A stretch of DNA of 64,000 nt from Acidobacterium sp. S8 (GCF_009765985.1 NZ_LMUM01000013.1:1-64000), one strand, 5' to 3'; counted from the first letter of the stretch, positions 33,712 through 42,753 are shown. Made by a program: numbers and translations. The notes: generated by a model not told the origin, from the letters alone.

Positions 33712-34752
33712 CTAGGGAAACAGCACGATCTTGCTGGCCTCGCCGCTCTTGAGCAGGTCCATGCCTTTGGCAAAATCCTTCATCGGAAGGCGGTGTGTAA
33801 TCACCGGCGACAGATCGAGCTTGCCCGTCTTCAATAGAGCTTCCATCTGATACCAGGTCTCGTACATCTTTCGTCCATTAATACCTTGAACAATCGCGCC
33901 CTTGAAGATGATGTCATTGGCAAAGTCGATTTCAACCGGCTTCGACGGAATACCCAGCAGTGAAACTCGACCTCCCGTGCGCAGAATGCGAAAGCCCTGG
34001 CGCATGGCATCCGGATGACCCGACATCTCAAGCACCACATCGACACCAACGCCATTCGTCTGTTCTTGAATCAATGTCAGCACGTCATCCTTTGCAGGAT
34101 TCAGAGCTTCATTTGCTCCCATTTGTTTCGCAAGAGCACGACGATGCTCATTGACTTCGAGCGCATAGACGGAAGCTGCACCACAGGCCTGCGCCACGGC
34201 GATGGCAAATAACCCGATAGGTCCGCAGCCGATCACGGCGACGGTCTTCGCCGCAATGTCTCCTGCGAGAACCGTGTGAACCGCATTTCCCAGCGGATCA
34301 AGGATCGATGCGTACTCGCACGGGAGTGCTGGATCAAGCTTCCAGATATTCGTCTCTGGGATGGTTACAAATTCAGCGAATGCGCCGTCGGCATCGACGC
34401 CGATGATCTTCACATACTGACAGATATGCGCCTGCCCGGTTCGGCACTGCAGACATTTACCGCAGGCCACATGCATTTCCGCGGAGACGAAATCGCCTTC
34501 TTTCACTGTGGTTACATCCTTGCCCACAGCGGCGACTACGCCGCAGAACTCGTGGCCGGGAATAAGCGGCGGCTGAATGCGTCCCTGCGCCCACTGGTCC
34601 CAGTTATAGATATGCAGATCGGTGCCGCACACAGAGGCAGCTTCCACTTTCACCAGTACATCAGAAGGTCCAAAAGTGGGTACCGGTACCTCCCGCATTT
34701 CGATTCCGGCTTTCGCCTCAGGCTTTACGATCGCCTGCATCGTTTGTGACAT
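33712..34752 (-). CDS. tdh: L-threonine 3-dehydrogenase
   Basis: A 346-residue zinc-dependent medium-chain dehydrogenase oxidising threonine to 2-amino-3-ketobutyrate. The catalytic zinc site uses Cys in SVCGTDLHIYNWDQW, where the last residues mark threonine dehydrogenases, plus GHEFCG. The structural zinc loop has four Cys in ACGKCLQCRTGQAHIC. NAD is bound by VIGCGPIGLFAIAVA. The product is the substrate of Kbl, encoded at 4014-5231, completing a threonine-to-glycine path in two loci. It lies between pheS (59 nt) and miaA (72 nt). Confidence 0.93.
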   Translation of the reverse strand: MSQTMQAIVKPEAKAGIEMREVPVPTFGPSDVLVKVEAASVCGTDLHIYNWDQWAQGRIQPPLIPGHEFCGVVAAVGKDVTTVKEGDFVSAEMHVACGKCLQCRTGQAHICQYVKIIGVDADGAFAEFVTIPETNIWKLDPALPCEYASILDPLGNAVHTVLAGDIAAKTVAVIGCGPIGLFAIAVAQACGAASVYALEVNEHRRALAKQMGANEALNPAKDDVLTLIQEQTNGVGVDVVLEMSGHPDAMRQGFRILRTGGRVSLLGIPSKPVEIDFANDIIFKGAIVQGINGRKMYETWYQMEALLKTGKLDLSPVITHRLPMKDFAKGMDLLKSGEASKIVLFP

Positions 34753-34824
34753 GCTTTCACTCCATCTCGCAAAACATTTCAGTGTACCAAGCTATTGGTG
34801 AAACAGCCTGGATTGCATTGGCAA

Positions 34825-35763
34825 TCAACAGACCGCTTCTTCCACCATCCCGATAGCCTTTTGTCTGATCCGCTGCTCATCGCCAAAGCCATGCAGCCAG
34901 TACATTTCCGGCTCCCGTCGAAACCAAGTCAGCTGGCGCTTGGCATAGTTGCGGTGCCCTTGCTGCGCGAGCGCAATCGCGTCGGTCTCGCGCAGATCTC
35001 CGCTTAATAACGATCGCGCCTGTTTATATCCCAACGAGTCGAAGGGTCGCGCCTCGCCATACTTTTCCAGCAGCAAGCGCGTCTCCTCCACCAGCCCATT
35101 CTGGAACATTTCCGCAGCACGCCTATTAATGCGCTGATACAGACAGTCGCGGTCCGGCTCAAGTCCGACGCGCAGAATGCGAAAGCCCTTGAGCGCATCG
35201 CGCCCCTGCTCCCATACCTGCGACATTGGCTGTTTGGCAGCAATACAAACCTCAAGCGCGCGGATTAGCTTAGGCTTGTCGTTCGGATGAATACGCTCAG
35301 CGGATTTCGGATCGAGCCGCATCAGGACTTTGTAGAGCCAACCGGGACCGCGCCGCTTGTCGCTTAACTTCAGCCGCTCGCGCAGTGATTCGGATCTCTG
35401 CGGTCCGGCGAAGAGTCCATCGACGAGAGCACGGAGATAAAGCCCCGTTCCTCCAGTAATGATCGGTAGGTGCCCTCGCGCAACGATCGCCGAGAGCGCA
35501 GCACGGGCGTCGCGGCTATAGTCGCCTGCGGTGTAGTTCTCCGTCGGATCGACAACATCGATCAGGTGGTGGGGCAGCCGCTCACGATCCGCCTTATCCG
35601 GCTTAGCGGTGCCGATCTCCATATCGCGATACACAGCGACCGAATCGCAGCTTACGATTTCCCCGCCAAAGCGCTCTGCCAGATGCAACGACAGCGATGT
35701 CTTGCCGCTGGCTGTCGGTCCGGCCAGCACGATCACAAGAGGTTCTACCAAACGTGCCACCAT
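34825..35763 (-). CDS. miaA: tRNA dimethylallyltransferase
   Basis: A 312-residue enzyme that prenylates A37 of tRNAs reading codons that begin with U. The P-loop AGPTASGKTSLSL, the DSVAVYRDMEIGTAKP substrate loop, LIDVVDP, and TGGTGLYLRAL are diagnostic. GHRNYAKRQLTWFRRE near the C-terminus is also conserved. The length is typical. The 44-residue ORF upstream ends within the first codons of miaA, suggesting coupled translation. Confidence 0.96.
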   Translation of the reverse strand: MVARLVEPLVIVLAGPTASGKTSLSLHLAERFGGEIVSCDSVAVYRDMEIGTAKPDKADRERLPHHLIDVVDPTENYTAGDYSRDARAALSAIVARGHLPIITGGTGLYLRALVDGLFAGPQRSESLRERLKLSDKRRGPGWLYKVLMRLDPKSAERIHPNDKPKLIRALEVCIAAKQPMSQVWEQGRDALKGFRILRVGLEPDRDCLYQRINRRAAEMFQNGLVEETRLLLEKYGEARPFDSLGYKQARSLLSGDLRETDAIALAQQGHRNYAKRQLTWFRREPEMYWLHGFGDEQRIRQKAIGMVEEAVC

Positions 35764-35879
35764 CCCTGAGGAAAGATGGTATGCGCCGGGGCGCGCAGCA
35801 GTGCGATGCCCAGCAGCACGGCGGCAATCAGAAGCAGGCCGACGATCTGCCGCTTGCGGTATGCGTGCGCGTTACTCAT
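35745..35879 (-). CDS. 44-residue membrane peptide linking tonB-like gene and miaA
   Basis: A short ORF: a basic N-terminus (MSNAHAYRKRQ), then one membrane span (IVGLLLIAAVLLGIALL), then a Trp-rich end (GWWHVW). Its ATG overlaps the last codons of the TonB-like gene (ATGAGTAA), and its stop lies 18 nt inside miaA. Such tight overlap on both sides suggests a genuine, translationally coupled gene, although chance cannot be excluded. Function unknown. Confidence 0.55.
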   Translation of the reverse strand: MSNAHAYRKRQIVGLLLIAAVLLGIALLRAPAHTIFPQGWWHVW

Positions 35880-36969
35880 CCCCGGGCTTGATGTTGTAAA
35901 GGAAATAGAACCGCAGTTCGAGATATGGACCTTTGAACTGCTTGGGCAGCGGAGGATAAGGCGACGCTCCTGTGATGCCGCCCCATGCGGCGTGATCGAG
36001 CGCTACATCTCCTGAAGGGAATTCAAGAATCATCTGCTTCACGCTGCCGTCGGCCAGGATGCGGAAACGAATACCGACCTTGCCCTGTTTCATCAGCGGA
36101 GGCCGCGCCGACTCAGGAATAATCGGCCACCAGGAGCGCTCTGTATCGTAGATCACGCGACGGATATAGGGGCCGAAATCGACGCCCATCGTGTCGCTGA
36201 GAATATCGACGGCGCCACTCGTACCTGGATGCTGCGAGGGCGCGTTCTGTCCCATATCGCCGCCCCCGCCAATCGGGCCCGGCTGCATTGCATTTCGTGC
36301 TGCCTGCTGGATTGCCTGAGCCGCTGTTGTTGCTCCCGTATTAAAGTTCGGCTGCGTGGGTGCGGGCTTTGGAGCTTCCATTTGCGCTTGCTGCTGCGTC
36401 TGCAACGGCTGTGTGGGCCGCTGCTGCGGCATGGGCTGCGGTGGGGGTGGTGTCTGCTGCGCCTGTTGTGGCGCCGCAGGTTGCGGGGCCTGTCCTATTT
36501 GCGGCGCCGGCTGTGGAGCCGGAGCAGGCGGTCCGGCACGCTTCATGGCTTCAAGTTCCCGCAGAGTCTTCTTATCCAGTGTTGGATTTTTCGACTGAGC
36601 TGTGCGGTTTTTGTCCGAAATAACGTCCGATTGCTTCGGTTTTGCCTGCTTTAATGCATCTGGCGGCAGATCGAGATAGGTCAGCTCTTTTTCACGCTGC
36701 TTCAGAATTGAAGATGGATCGACGACGCGGACATGGCGGTTCCAGACATATTTCGGTCCATAAAGCAGGAGCCAGAAAATGATCATGTGGACAATGATCG
36801 AAATCCAGAAAAACTCGCGGCGCCGTGCGCGCGAACGCTCGTCCTCCAGATCGTCCATGACCTGCAACAATTCGTGGCGTTCAAGGGTTTCGTATCTTGC
36901 GCGTTTCGGATTCCGCGGCGGCTCGGGTGGCGCGCCAACAGGACTGGTTGGGACTTCAGTGATGGGCAT
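35872..36969 (-). CDS. TonB-like energy-transducing protein
   Basis: A 365-residue inner-membrane protein. A cytoplasmic N-terminus of about 55 charged residues precedes one membrane span (FFWISIIVHMIIFWLLLYG). A long Pro/Gln-rich periplasmic spacer (about 140-225) and a TonB C-terminal-type domain (about 275-360) follow, with KVGIRFRILADGSVKQMILE and PYPPLPKQFKG. This layout matches TonB/TolA proteins that span the periplasm. TonB-dependent receptors such as that at 50295-53687 are plausible clients, but no ExbB/ExbD genes are nearby. The long cytoplasmic start differs from classical TonB. Confidence 0.75.
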   Translation of the reverse strand: MPITEVPTSPVGAPPEPPRNPKRARYETLERHELLQVMDDLEDERSRARRREFFWISIIVHMIIFWLLLYGPKYVWNRHVRVVDPSSILKQREKELTYLDLPPDALKQAKPKQSDVISDKNRTAQSKNPTLDKKTLRELEAMKRAGPPAPAPQPAPQIGQAPQPAAPQQAQQTPPPPQPMPQQRPTQPLQTQQQAQMEAPKPAPTQPNFNTGATTAAQAIQQAARNAMQPGPIGGGGDMGQNAPSQHPGTSGAVDILSDTMGVDFGPYIRRVIYDTERSWWPIIPESARPPLMKQGKVGIRFRILADGSVKQMILEFPSGDVALDHAAWGGITGASPYPPLPKQFKGPYLELRFYFLYNIKPGDE

Positions 36970-37129
36970 TCGAGGACGGTTTCAGACCGCTGACGCTGGC
37001 TCTGGGACAGCTTTTATTCTCTCACAGACGGGGGAAACCTTATGTATTCAGACGTTCCCGGGAAGAAAAAGTTCTGCCTTCTGATTCATTTGCATTGCCT
37101 TTGTCGTGCCGACATTACAATCAAAAGTA

Positions 37130-37633
37130 ATGTTTACGGCAGCCGTCATTACAGTCAGCGACTCCTGTTATCAGGGCAAACGCGTCGATCTTTCCGGGCC
37201 GGCCGTAGAGAAAATCCTTGCCGCCAGCGGCTTCGAAGTTGTTGAAAGGCTGACGATTCCGGACGATCAGCCGGCCATCGAAGATGCTTTACGGGACTGC
37301 GCCAGCCGTCATGATTTTGTCGTCACAACCGGTGGCACCGGTATTGCTCCGCGTGACGTCACTCCTGAATCTACACGGAATGTGTGCGAACGGCTGCTCG
37401 ACGGCATTCCTGAAGTCATGCGGGCCGAAGGCCGCCGAGAGACAGAATACGCTGCGCTGAGCCGGGCTCTGTGCGGCACCGTGGGGCGGTCTCTCATTCT
37501 GAACCTGCCGGGAAGTCCGCGTGGCGCTGCCACTTCCCTTACCGCAGTCCTTCCGCTGATCTCACACGCTCTGACGCTGCTCGGCGGGACGGAGACGCCG
37601 CATCTGGAGCCGGAAGAAAAGACGGCCGGATGA
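37130..37633 (+). CDS. MogA/MoaB-family molybdopterin adenylyltransferase
   Basis: A 167-residue protein of molybdenum cofactor synthesis. The start AAVITVSDSCYQGKRVDLSG, the nucleotide-binding TTGGTGIAPRDVTPE and LNLPGSPRGA are diagnostic. Members adenylate molybdopterin before metal insertion (MogA) or are of less defined role (MoaB). No other moa/moe genes are in the window. ATG 37130 is preferred; a GTG eight codons upstream is possible and neither has a strong ribosome binding site. Confidence 0.88.
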   Translation: MFTAAVITVSDSCYQGKRVDLSGPAVEKILAASGFEVVERLTIPDDQPAIEDALRDCASRHDFVVTTGGTGIAPRDVTPESTRNVCERLLDGIPEVMRAEGRRETEYAALSRALCGTVGRSLILNLPGSPRGAATSLTAVLPLISHALTLLGGTETPHLEPEEKTAG

Positions 37634-37664
37634 GACACTGGAAACAGGAAAGTACACAAAGATC

Positions 37665-38300
37665 TTGAAACATCTCTCAGCCCTATTTCTGAAATTCAGC
37701 ACCTGGCTTTTCGCCTTTCTCAAGCCGCTCGGCTTCTGGGGCGCGGGCGCTATCGCTCTGCTCGATTCGAGCAGCATCCCGATGCCAATGGACATCCTCA
37801 TCTCGGGATATGTATGGGAGGACCGGCATCACTTTTTCCTTTACTGCCTCATGGCCGCTGTCGGCTCCTCCATTGGAGGGCTTCTACCCTTTTACCTGGG
37901 ACGCGCCGGTGGCGAACTGTTTCTCCTGAAGCGTGTGGACCGCGCGCGTTATGAGCAGCTTAGAGACCGTTTTGAACGACAGGAATTCATCGCCTTATTC
38001 ATTCCGTCGATGATGCCTCCGCCGACTCCGTGGAAGCTCTTTGTCTTCGGAGCCGGAGTCTTTGAGATGAAGGTCCGGGATTTTCTTGCCGCCGTCTTTC
38101 TCGGCAGATTGGTACGATTCACCGTCGAAGGACTGCTGGTTCTCTACTACGGTCCAGAGATTGTCACCGTCGTTCATGACCTGATGAAACGGCACCTGGT
38201 GATGTTGCTGGTTGGTATTGGAGCGGCGCTGGGACTGTTGGTTTTCTTTGCCGTCCGCAAGGGAATGAGCAAGCGGCGGACGGGCGAATTCGAGAACTAG
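37665..38300 (+). CDS. DedA/VTT-family membrane protein
   Basis: A 211-residue membrane protein of the DedA (SNARE-associated/VTT) superfamily. Typical segments are LLDSSSIPMPMDILISGY, GSSIGGLLPFYLGRAGG and the re-entrant-loop region FIPSMMPPPTPWKLFVFGAG with FLGRLVRF. DedA proteins affect lipid (undecaprenyl phosphate or phospholipid) flipping and membrane homeostasis; the exact substrate here is not known. The start is TTG at 37665, about 31 nt after the mogA-type gene, so an operon is likely. Confidence 0.78.
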   Translation: MKHLSALFLKFSTWLFAFLKPLGFWGAGAIALLDSSSIPMPMDILISGYVWEDRHHFFLYCLMAAVGSSIGGLLPFYLGRAGGELFLLKRVDRARYEQLRDRFERQEFIALFIPSMMPPPTPWKLFVFGAGVFEMKVRDFLAAVFLGRLVRFTVEGLLVLYYGPEIVTVVHDLMKRHLVMLLVGIGAALGLLVFFAVRKGMSKRRTGEFEN

Positions 38301-38366
38301 CCCTCCGTCTAAATCCTGAATCCGGAGAAGTTGCCTCGTCAACAAGGCATGGATGCACAGCAGTCG

Positions 38367-38972
38367 TCACGCTCGGGCAGACGTGATTAACGCGTGCGAC
38401 GCCGCCAGAAGGACGGGAGTCGCTTCATCCGCCGAGAACATCTGTGAACTGACGAAGGCGCCGTTGATGAGCAGCGACAACTGCGCTGACAGTTCATCGG
38501 GACGCTTCGCGCGAAGACGTTCGGCAAGAGATCTCAGCCGTCGCCTCAATTCTTTTTTGTGCGCAGTTGCGACCGCGCGAGCGGGATGATCCAGGGCAGG
38601 AAACTCCGCGGCGACATTGAGCTGCGGGCACCCGCGATAGTTTGGCCGGCTAACGCGTTCTCCGATCCATTTTAGTTGCGCTTCGAGTTCGGCCTCGGGG
38701 TCGGAAAGATGGCCCTGCGTCGTGTTGTCCCAGCACCGCCAGAAGTCCTCGTCTTCACGATGAAGAAACGCGGCAATCAGGTCATCCTTGGTTCGAAAAT
38801 GACGATAGAGGCTGGTTTTGGCAACGCCGGCTTCTTCCACGATGAGGTCAACGCCTACAGCACGCACGCCGTGGCGATAAAAGAGAGCGGATGCTGTTTC
38901 GAGGATGCGTTCTCTTACATCCACCGCGCTGTGGAGCGGACTGGCTGTGTCGGCCACTGCACTATTTCGCAT
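38367..38972 (-). CDS. TetR/AcrR-family transcriptional repressor
   Basis: A 201-residue regulator. The N-terminal helix-turn-helix runs from RERILETASALFYRHGVRAV to VAKTSLYRHFRTKDDLIAAFL. The C-terminal ligand-binding domain includes RGCPQLNVAAEFPALDHPAR, a Cys-containing pattern common in a TetR subgroup linked to oxidoreductase genes. It is divergent from the dehydrogenase-like gene at 39075 and two 14-bp dyads lie between them, so it likely represses both itself and that gene. Confidence 0.92.
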   Translation of the reverse strand: MRNSAVADTASPLHSAVDVRERILETASALFYRHGVRAVGVDLIVEEAGVAKTSLYRHFRTKDDLIAAFLHREDEDFWRCWDNTTQGHLSDPEAELEAQLKWIGERVSRPNYRGCPQLNVAAEFPALDHPARAVATAHKKELRRRLRSLAERLRAKRPDELSAQLSLLINGAFVSSQMFSADEATPVLLAASHALITSARA

Positions 38973-39019
38973 TCGAGAACCCTCCTGATCGGATTCTTTA
39001 GCAGATATTCTTTCACGCT

Positions 39020-39059
39020 ACAGACCTGTTTGTATTATATAAGAAACAGACAGGTCTGT
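39020..39059. promoter_or_regulatory. Tandem TetR operators (ACAGACnnGTCTGT)
   Basis: ACAGACAGGTCTGT at 39046-39059 is a perfect dyad and ACAGACCTGTTTGT at 39020-39033 is the same dyad with one mismatch. Centres are 26 bp apart. The AT-rich TATTATATAA between them looks like -10 sequence for a divergent promoter. The dehydrogenase ATG follows 16 bp after the second site. Confidence 0.8.
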
Positions 39060-39074
39060 ATCGCTGGAAGATAG

Positions 39075-40124
39075 ATGACTGTACGAAATAGAATAAGCTC
39101 TGAATCGGGGCGTTTCGTCACTGTATTTGGAGCTTCGGGTCACACAGGGCGTTTCGTCGTGGCGGAGCTGCGGCGGCGCGGATTCACACCAATCCCAATT
39201 GGCCGCGATGCGGGGCGGCTGGCCGCGTCTGGTTTTCAAGAGCTGGGCATGGAGAGCAGGACCGCGAATATTGAAGACCCGGCATCGCTCGATCGGGCTC
39301 TCGTAGGCGGGGCTGCGGTGATCAATTGCGCAGGGCCGTTTCTCGACACGGCGCAGCCCCTGATTGAGGCGGCGCTGCGTGCGGGCATGCACTATCTGGA
39401 TGTAACTGCCGAACAGCCCAGCGCGCTTGCCACCTTCGAGCGATTTGCCGCATCGGCGCGGGAGGCCAAAATCGTTGTTGTCCCCGCGATGGGCTTTTAT
39501 GGCGGTCTTGGCGACCTTCTGGCCACGGCTGCCATGGGAGACTGGAAGTCGGCCGATGAAATCCGCATTGGGATCGCTCTGGATAGCTGGCGGCCAACGT
39601 TGGGGACGCGGCTCACCGGGCAGCGGAACACCGCTCCACGGCTTGTCATCACCGATGGCAAACTGACACCGCTCGGCAATCCGGCGCCGACATCCTCATG
39701 GGCGTTTCCTGAACCATTCGGCGCTCAGGATGTGATGGAACTGCCATTGACGGAAAGTATCGTGATCGGCCGCCACCTGCGGGTGTCTCATCTCCATAAC
39801 TACATCAACCTGGCGCCGCTCCGCGATCTTCGCGATTCCACCACACCTCCGCCCGAAGCGGCTGACGAGACGGGACGCTCGGCCCAGATCTTTTTGGTAG
39901 ACGTGATCGTTCGAAATGGAATGGAGACACGCCGCGCGATTGCGCGGGGCCGCGACATTTATGCCTTCACGGCACCGCTGGTCGTCGAAGCCACTCAGCG
40001 CATACTCGATGGCAGTGCTAAGGGCGTCGGAGTACTCGCACCGGGTGAGATGTTCGATGCGCCAAGTTTCTTACGCGCCCTTGCTCCGGAGCTGACCTTC
40101 GAAAGGTTGGGCGCCAAGCGATAA
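39075..40124 (+). CDS. Saccharopine-dehydrogenase-like NAD(P)-binding protein
   Basis: A 349-residue oxidoreductase-like protein. The Rossmann motif GASGHTGRFV starts near residue 19. VINCAGPFLDTAQPLIEAAL and YLDVTAEQ match the saccharopine dehydrogenase NADP-binding family, which includes trans-acting enoyl reductases and uncharacterised proteins; VVPAMGFYGGLGDLLAT follows. True lysine-pathway function is unlikely because the C-terminal catalytic domain differs. It is divergent from a TetR gene and probably induced by its ligand. Confidence 0.78.
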   Translation: MTVRNRISSESGRFVTVFGASGHTGRFVVAELRRRGFTPIPIGRDAGRLAASGFQELGMESRTANIEDPASLDRALVGGAAVINCAGPFLDTAQPLIEAALRAGMHYLDVTAEQPSALATFERFAASAREAKIVVVPAMGFYGGLGDLLATAAMGDWKSADEIRIGIALDSWRPTLGTRLTGQRNTAPRLVITDGKLTPLGNPAPTSSWAFPEPFGAQDVMELPLTESIVIGRHLRVSHLHNYINLAPLRDLRDSTTPPPEAADETGRSAQIFLVDVIVRNGMETRRAIARGRDIYAFTAPLVVEATQRILDGSAKGVGVLAPGEMFDAPSFLRALAPELTFERLGAKR

Positions 40125-40167
40125 CGGCAGTGGGCTGATACAGGTTCCGTATGCCGGATCGTGGAAG

Positions 40168-40203
40168 ATGATCAGGGCGATTCTTGCGTATCGCCCTGAT
40201 CAT
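40168..40203. terminator. Bidirectional terminator hairpin
   Basis: Perfect 14-bp arms ATGATCAGGGCGAT (40168-40181) and ATCGCCCTGATCAT (40190-40203) with an 8-nt loop, abutting the stop codon of the convergent membrane-protein gene at 40204. Confidence 0.75.
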
Positions 40204-40752
40204 TTAGGCTGCTTTGTCGCTATGCATTTCCCCATTATGACCGCGGAACTGGCGTACCAGCGCGGGCAAACCGAAGGCCAATCCGGCAACGAGGCCGGTG
40301 GAGATCAGGTCATTGCGGTAGAAGGGTAATCCGGCTGCGTAAGCGGTCATGAGGCCGCTGAAGGTGTGGGGATAGAAGCCGCGCAGCAGCGTCCAGCTGG
40401 CGAAGTTGCTTGCCAGGAAAAACGACGTCGATGAGAGCAAGACGGCTGCGGCGACACGTCCGACGGAGCGGTGATCACGCAGGAGCAGATGGCCGAGGAC
40501 GACCACGGCTGCATACCATGCCCAGGTGATGAGGTAGTCCTGCGCCGCGAAGGGATAGCTGTAGACGTAAACGGTCATGTAGTAGTCGAGCGCTGCAAGA
40601 GCGATGACTGGCAGAGCAGCCTGACGCAGCGAACGGCGCGCGCCGAAGAAGAGCAGTGAGCCCCCGATGGCGGTAAAGTTCAGCCAGCTGTGATGCGAGG
40701 CCACGGTGACGCGGCTCAGAATTGCAAACAGGACCAGAAGATACGCAGACAT
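40204..40752 (-). CDS. DUF6580-like membrane protein
   Basis: A 182-residue membrane protein with five or six spans, which I recognise as resembling the DUF6580 group of putative transport proteins. Characteristic pieces are NFTAIGGSLLFFGARRSLRQ, YSYPFAAQDYLITWAWYAAV, STSFFLASNFASW and AAGLPFYRNDLIST. The layout resembles ECF transporter S components, which is inference. ATG 40752 has GAGG 8 nt upstream and gives the usual MSAYLLVLFAILSRV start; an upstream frame would add 18 polar residues. The 41229 gene precedes it on the same strand. Confidence 0.72.
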   Translation of the reverse strand: MSAYLLVLFAILSRVTVASHHSWLNFTAIGGSLLFFGARRSLRQAALPVIALAALDYYMTVYVYSYPFAAQDYLITWAWYAAVVVLGHLLLRDHRSVGRVAAAVLLSSTSFFLASNFASWTLLRGFYPHTFSGLMTAYAAGLPFYRNDLISTGLVAGLAFGLPALVRQFRGHNGEMHSDKAA

Positions 40753-40809
40753 CTTTCTCACCTCGGCAGGACTTGAGAAAGCTATTATTTCACGTTCACG
40801 TCCCAACCA

Positions 40810-41229
40810 TCATCGTACAGGGCGGTAAATCAATCCGATAGAAATGCCCACAGCAATCCACTCGATCAAATAAGCTACGGCCTGTTCGACTGTAAGTTTG
40901 AGGCCGATGTTCAGGTTGACGTAATTGTGGATGACGAAAGCGCAGACGGCAAAGATGCCGATGAGCAGACCAAAACGCGCGCCTTCGATGAAGCCTGATC
41001 CGCCTTGATAGATCATTGCGTAGAGAATGGCCAGGACAAGGATTCCGACAAAGATGGCGACCATGCCGTAGGGCATCACGCTCTTGATACCTTCCTCTGA
41101 GCGATATACGGCAGGGTATTTGCGGAACTCGCGAACCAGGAACGGCATAACGGCAAAGGTAAGAAAGCCGATGACGAAGTAAGCGGCGGTCGCGCCCAAG
41201 GCCGCAAGAACAATACGTGAGTAGTTCAT
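40810..41229 (-). CDS. Four-span membrane protein of unknown function
   Basis: A 139-residue protein with four predicted membrane segments: ALGATAAYFVIGFLTFAV, MVAIFVGILVLAILYAM, FGLLIGIFAVCAFVIHN and LIEWIAVGISIGLIY. I do not assign a family. It is followed by the DUF6580-like gene after about 57 nt in the same direction, so they may share a transcript. Confidence 0.7.
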   Translation of the reverse strand: MNYSRIVLAALGATAAYFVIGFLTFAVMPFLVREFRKYPAVYRSEEGIKSVMPYGMVAIFVGILVLAILYAMIYQGGSGFIEGARFGLLIGIFAVCAFVIHNYVNLNIGLKLTVEQAVAYLIEWIAVGISIGLIYRPVR

Positions 41230-41315
41230 GAGCGGTACCTCCCCAGCTCTTGCTGGCAGGAAGAGATTTTAATCAGAACCAGCGGAGCATGGCACCTGAA
41301 ATATCTCGTGCTAAT

Positions 41316-42374
41316 TTATTTCTGCTCCTTTCCGCTCATGAACATGCCTTCGATCTCCTGCTGAGGGCCGACGTACACCCAGCCCGAGAGGACGGATTCA
41401 CTCGGTTTCTGGGAAAAGATTGGATAGTCGAATCGCAGATCGCGGAATTGCACAGTGTGCCAGTCCTGATTGGGTGGATCGATGTTGTAGCCGGGAGGCG
41501 TGATCGGACCCTTATCTTCGACGACGGGCCAGCTTGCCCAATCGAGATAGACCCGGCCCAGCCAGGAGCACTTGGCGGCGAGGGTAGCCATGGTCACTGG
41601 CGGCTTGTAGAAGACATCTCCCTCAGAGTCGGTCTCGACCTGATCGGAGCGGGTATGCACGGTGGCACTCTGGTAGTAGTCAGGCGTCTCTATGACGGCA
41701 TGCCATAAAAATGGGTTGATCGGCTCGGGCTCGGCGGCGACACGCAGAATGGGTGCGCTGGTTACGCCCGTATTTCGGACGAGGCTGAGGGCATGGGCGT
41801 GTTCGGCATTGCGCACCGCATAGAGAAGCGCCACGAAGACAAGCGCGCCGATGGCCCATCCCCGACCGCGAAACTGGACGCGTTTGGCTCCGATCTCACG
41901 GTCGGCGAGACCGAAGAGCCAGGGCATGACGAGGGCGAGCAATAGCGCGACAAGAAGCAGAGGCTCGATAATGAAGACGATATCCCACGAGTACCAGCGC
42001 GGATTAAACGGAAAGAACGGCCGGATACCATAGTTATTGGTGAAGTCGAGCAGGAGATGACTGAGATCCGCGATGAGAGCGAAGCACCAGAGCAGCTGCC
42101 ATCGAATGGGAGCTTTGGTTGGCTTGCCCCTGGCTTTATGGATGAGCCAGACGACAATGACCGTGACCAGCGCGATGACAGGAGCTGCGATGAAAGTGTG
42201 CGTGATGCCGCGATGATGCTGGAAACCCGCGACGGGGCCGCGAAAGGCTCCTACAACATCAAGGTCGGGCGCTTCGGCGGCCAAGGTCATGGCCAGCGTG
42301 GCATAGGCGGTTTTTCGATTGAAGCCAGCGCGACCGAGGCAAGCTCCGGTAAGGAAGTGGGTGACGGGATCCAT
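41316..42374 (-). CDS. YdjM-like membrane-bound metal-dependent hydrolase
   Basis: A 352-residue membrane protein. The start MDPVTHFLTGACLGRAGF, then EAPDLDVV and HHRGITHTFIAAPV, are the hallmark of the YdjM/DUF457 family, whose His and Asp residues suggest a metal site. Several membrane spans follow (to about residue 200), then a soluble C-terminal domain (about 210-345) with IETPDYYQSATVHTRSDQVE. Family members are linked to membrane stress and SOS response in E. coli; the reaction is unproven. It stands as a single gene. Confidence 0.82.
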   Translation of the reverse strand: MDPVTHFLTGACLGRAGFNRKTAYATLAMTLAAEAPDLDVVGAFRGPVAGFQHHRGITHTFIAAPVIALVTVIVVWLIHKARGKPTKAPIRWQLLWCFALIADLSHLLLDFTNNYGIRPFFPFNPRWYSWDIVFIIEPLLLVALLLALVMPWLFGLADREIGAKRVQFRGRGWAIGALVFVALLYAVRNAEHAHALSLVRNTGVTSAPILRVAAEPEPINPFLWHAVIETPDYYQSATVHTRSDQVETDSEGDVFYKPPVTMATLAAKCSWLGRVYLDWASWPVVEDKGPITPPGYNIDPPNQDWHTVQFRDLRFDYPIFSQKPSESVLSGWVYVGPQQEIEGMFMSGKEQK

Positions 42375-42510
42375 AGGCTCGAAGCCAACGTAACATATCG
42401 AGCTGGACGTCTTAGCGGAGAGCTTATCGAGCGCGAAAAAAAGCAGGCGTCAGGCCAGGCAGCTGCGAATATCCTCTCTGAGCTGAAGAACGACGGGGCT
42501 TTTTTATTCG

Positions 42511-42753
42511 TTACATGACGAGCGCCACGCGTTCCAGCTGAGACTGCATGCAATCGACAGAGCAGCCGGAGCCTTCGAGGCGCAGAAGAACCTCGGAGAC
42601 CAGGTCCGATTTAACACCGTATCCGTGCGCGGAAAGGAAGGCTGTGACCATTTCCGCGGACTGCCAGGAGTCGAGGCCCGACTGCATCAGTTCCTGGCGC
42701 AAACGGGTCAGTTCTGCCGTGGAAAACTTTTCGATTCTTTCCGGATTCGGCAT
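42511..42753 (-). CDS. Small hypothetical helical protein
   Basis: An 80-residue protein without signal peptide or membrane span. It appears mostly helical (FSTAELTRLRQELMQSGLDS), with two Cys residues near the end (GCSVDCMQSQ). No family recognised. It lies between the glucan phosphorylase gene and the YdjM-like gene in the same direction, with about 130 nt on each side, so it is probably its own unit. Confidence 0.5.
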   Translation of the reverse strand: MPNPERIEKFSTAELTRLRQELMQSGLDSWQSAEMVTAFLSAHGYGVKSDLVSEVLLRLEGSGCSVDCMQSQLERVALVM

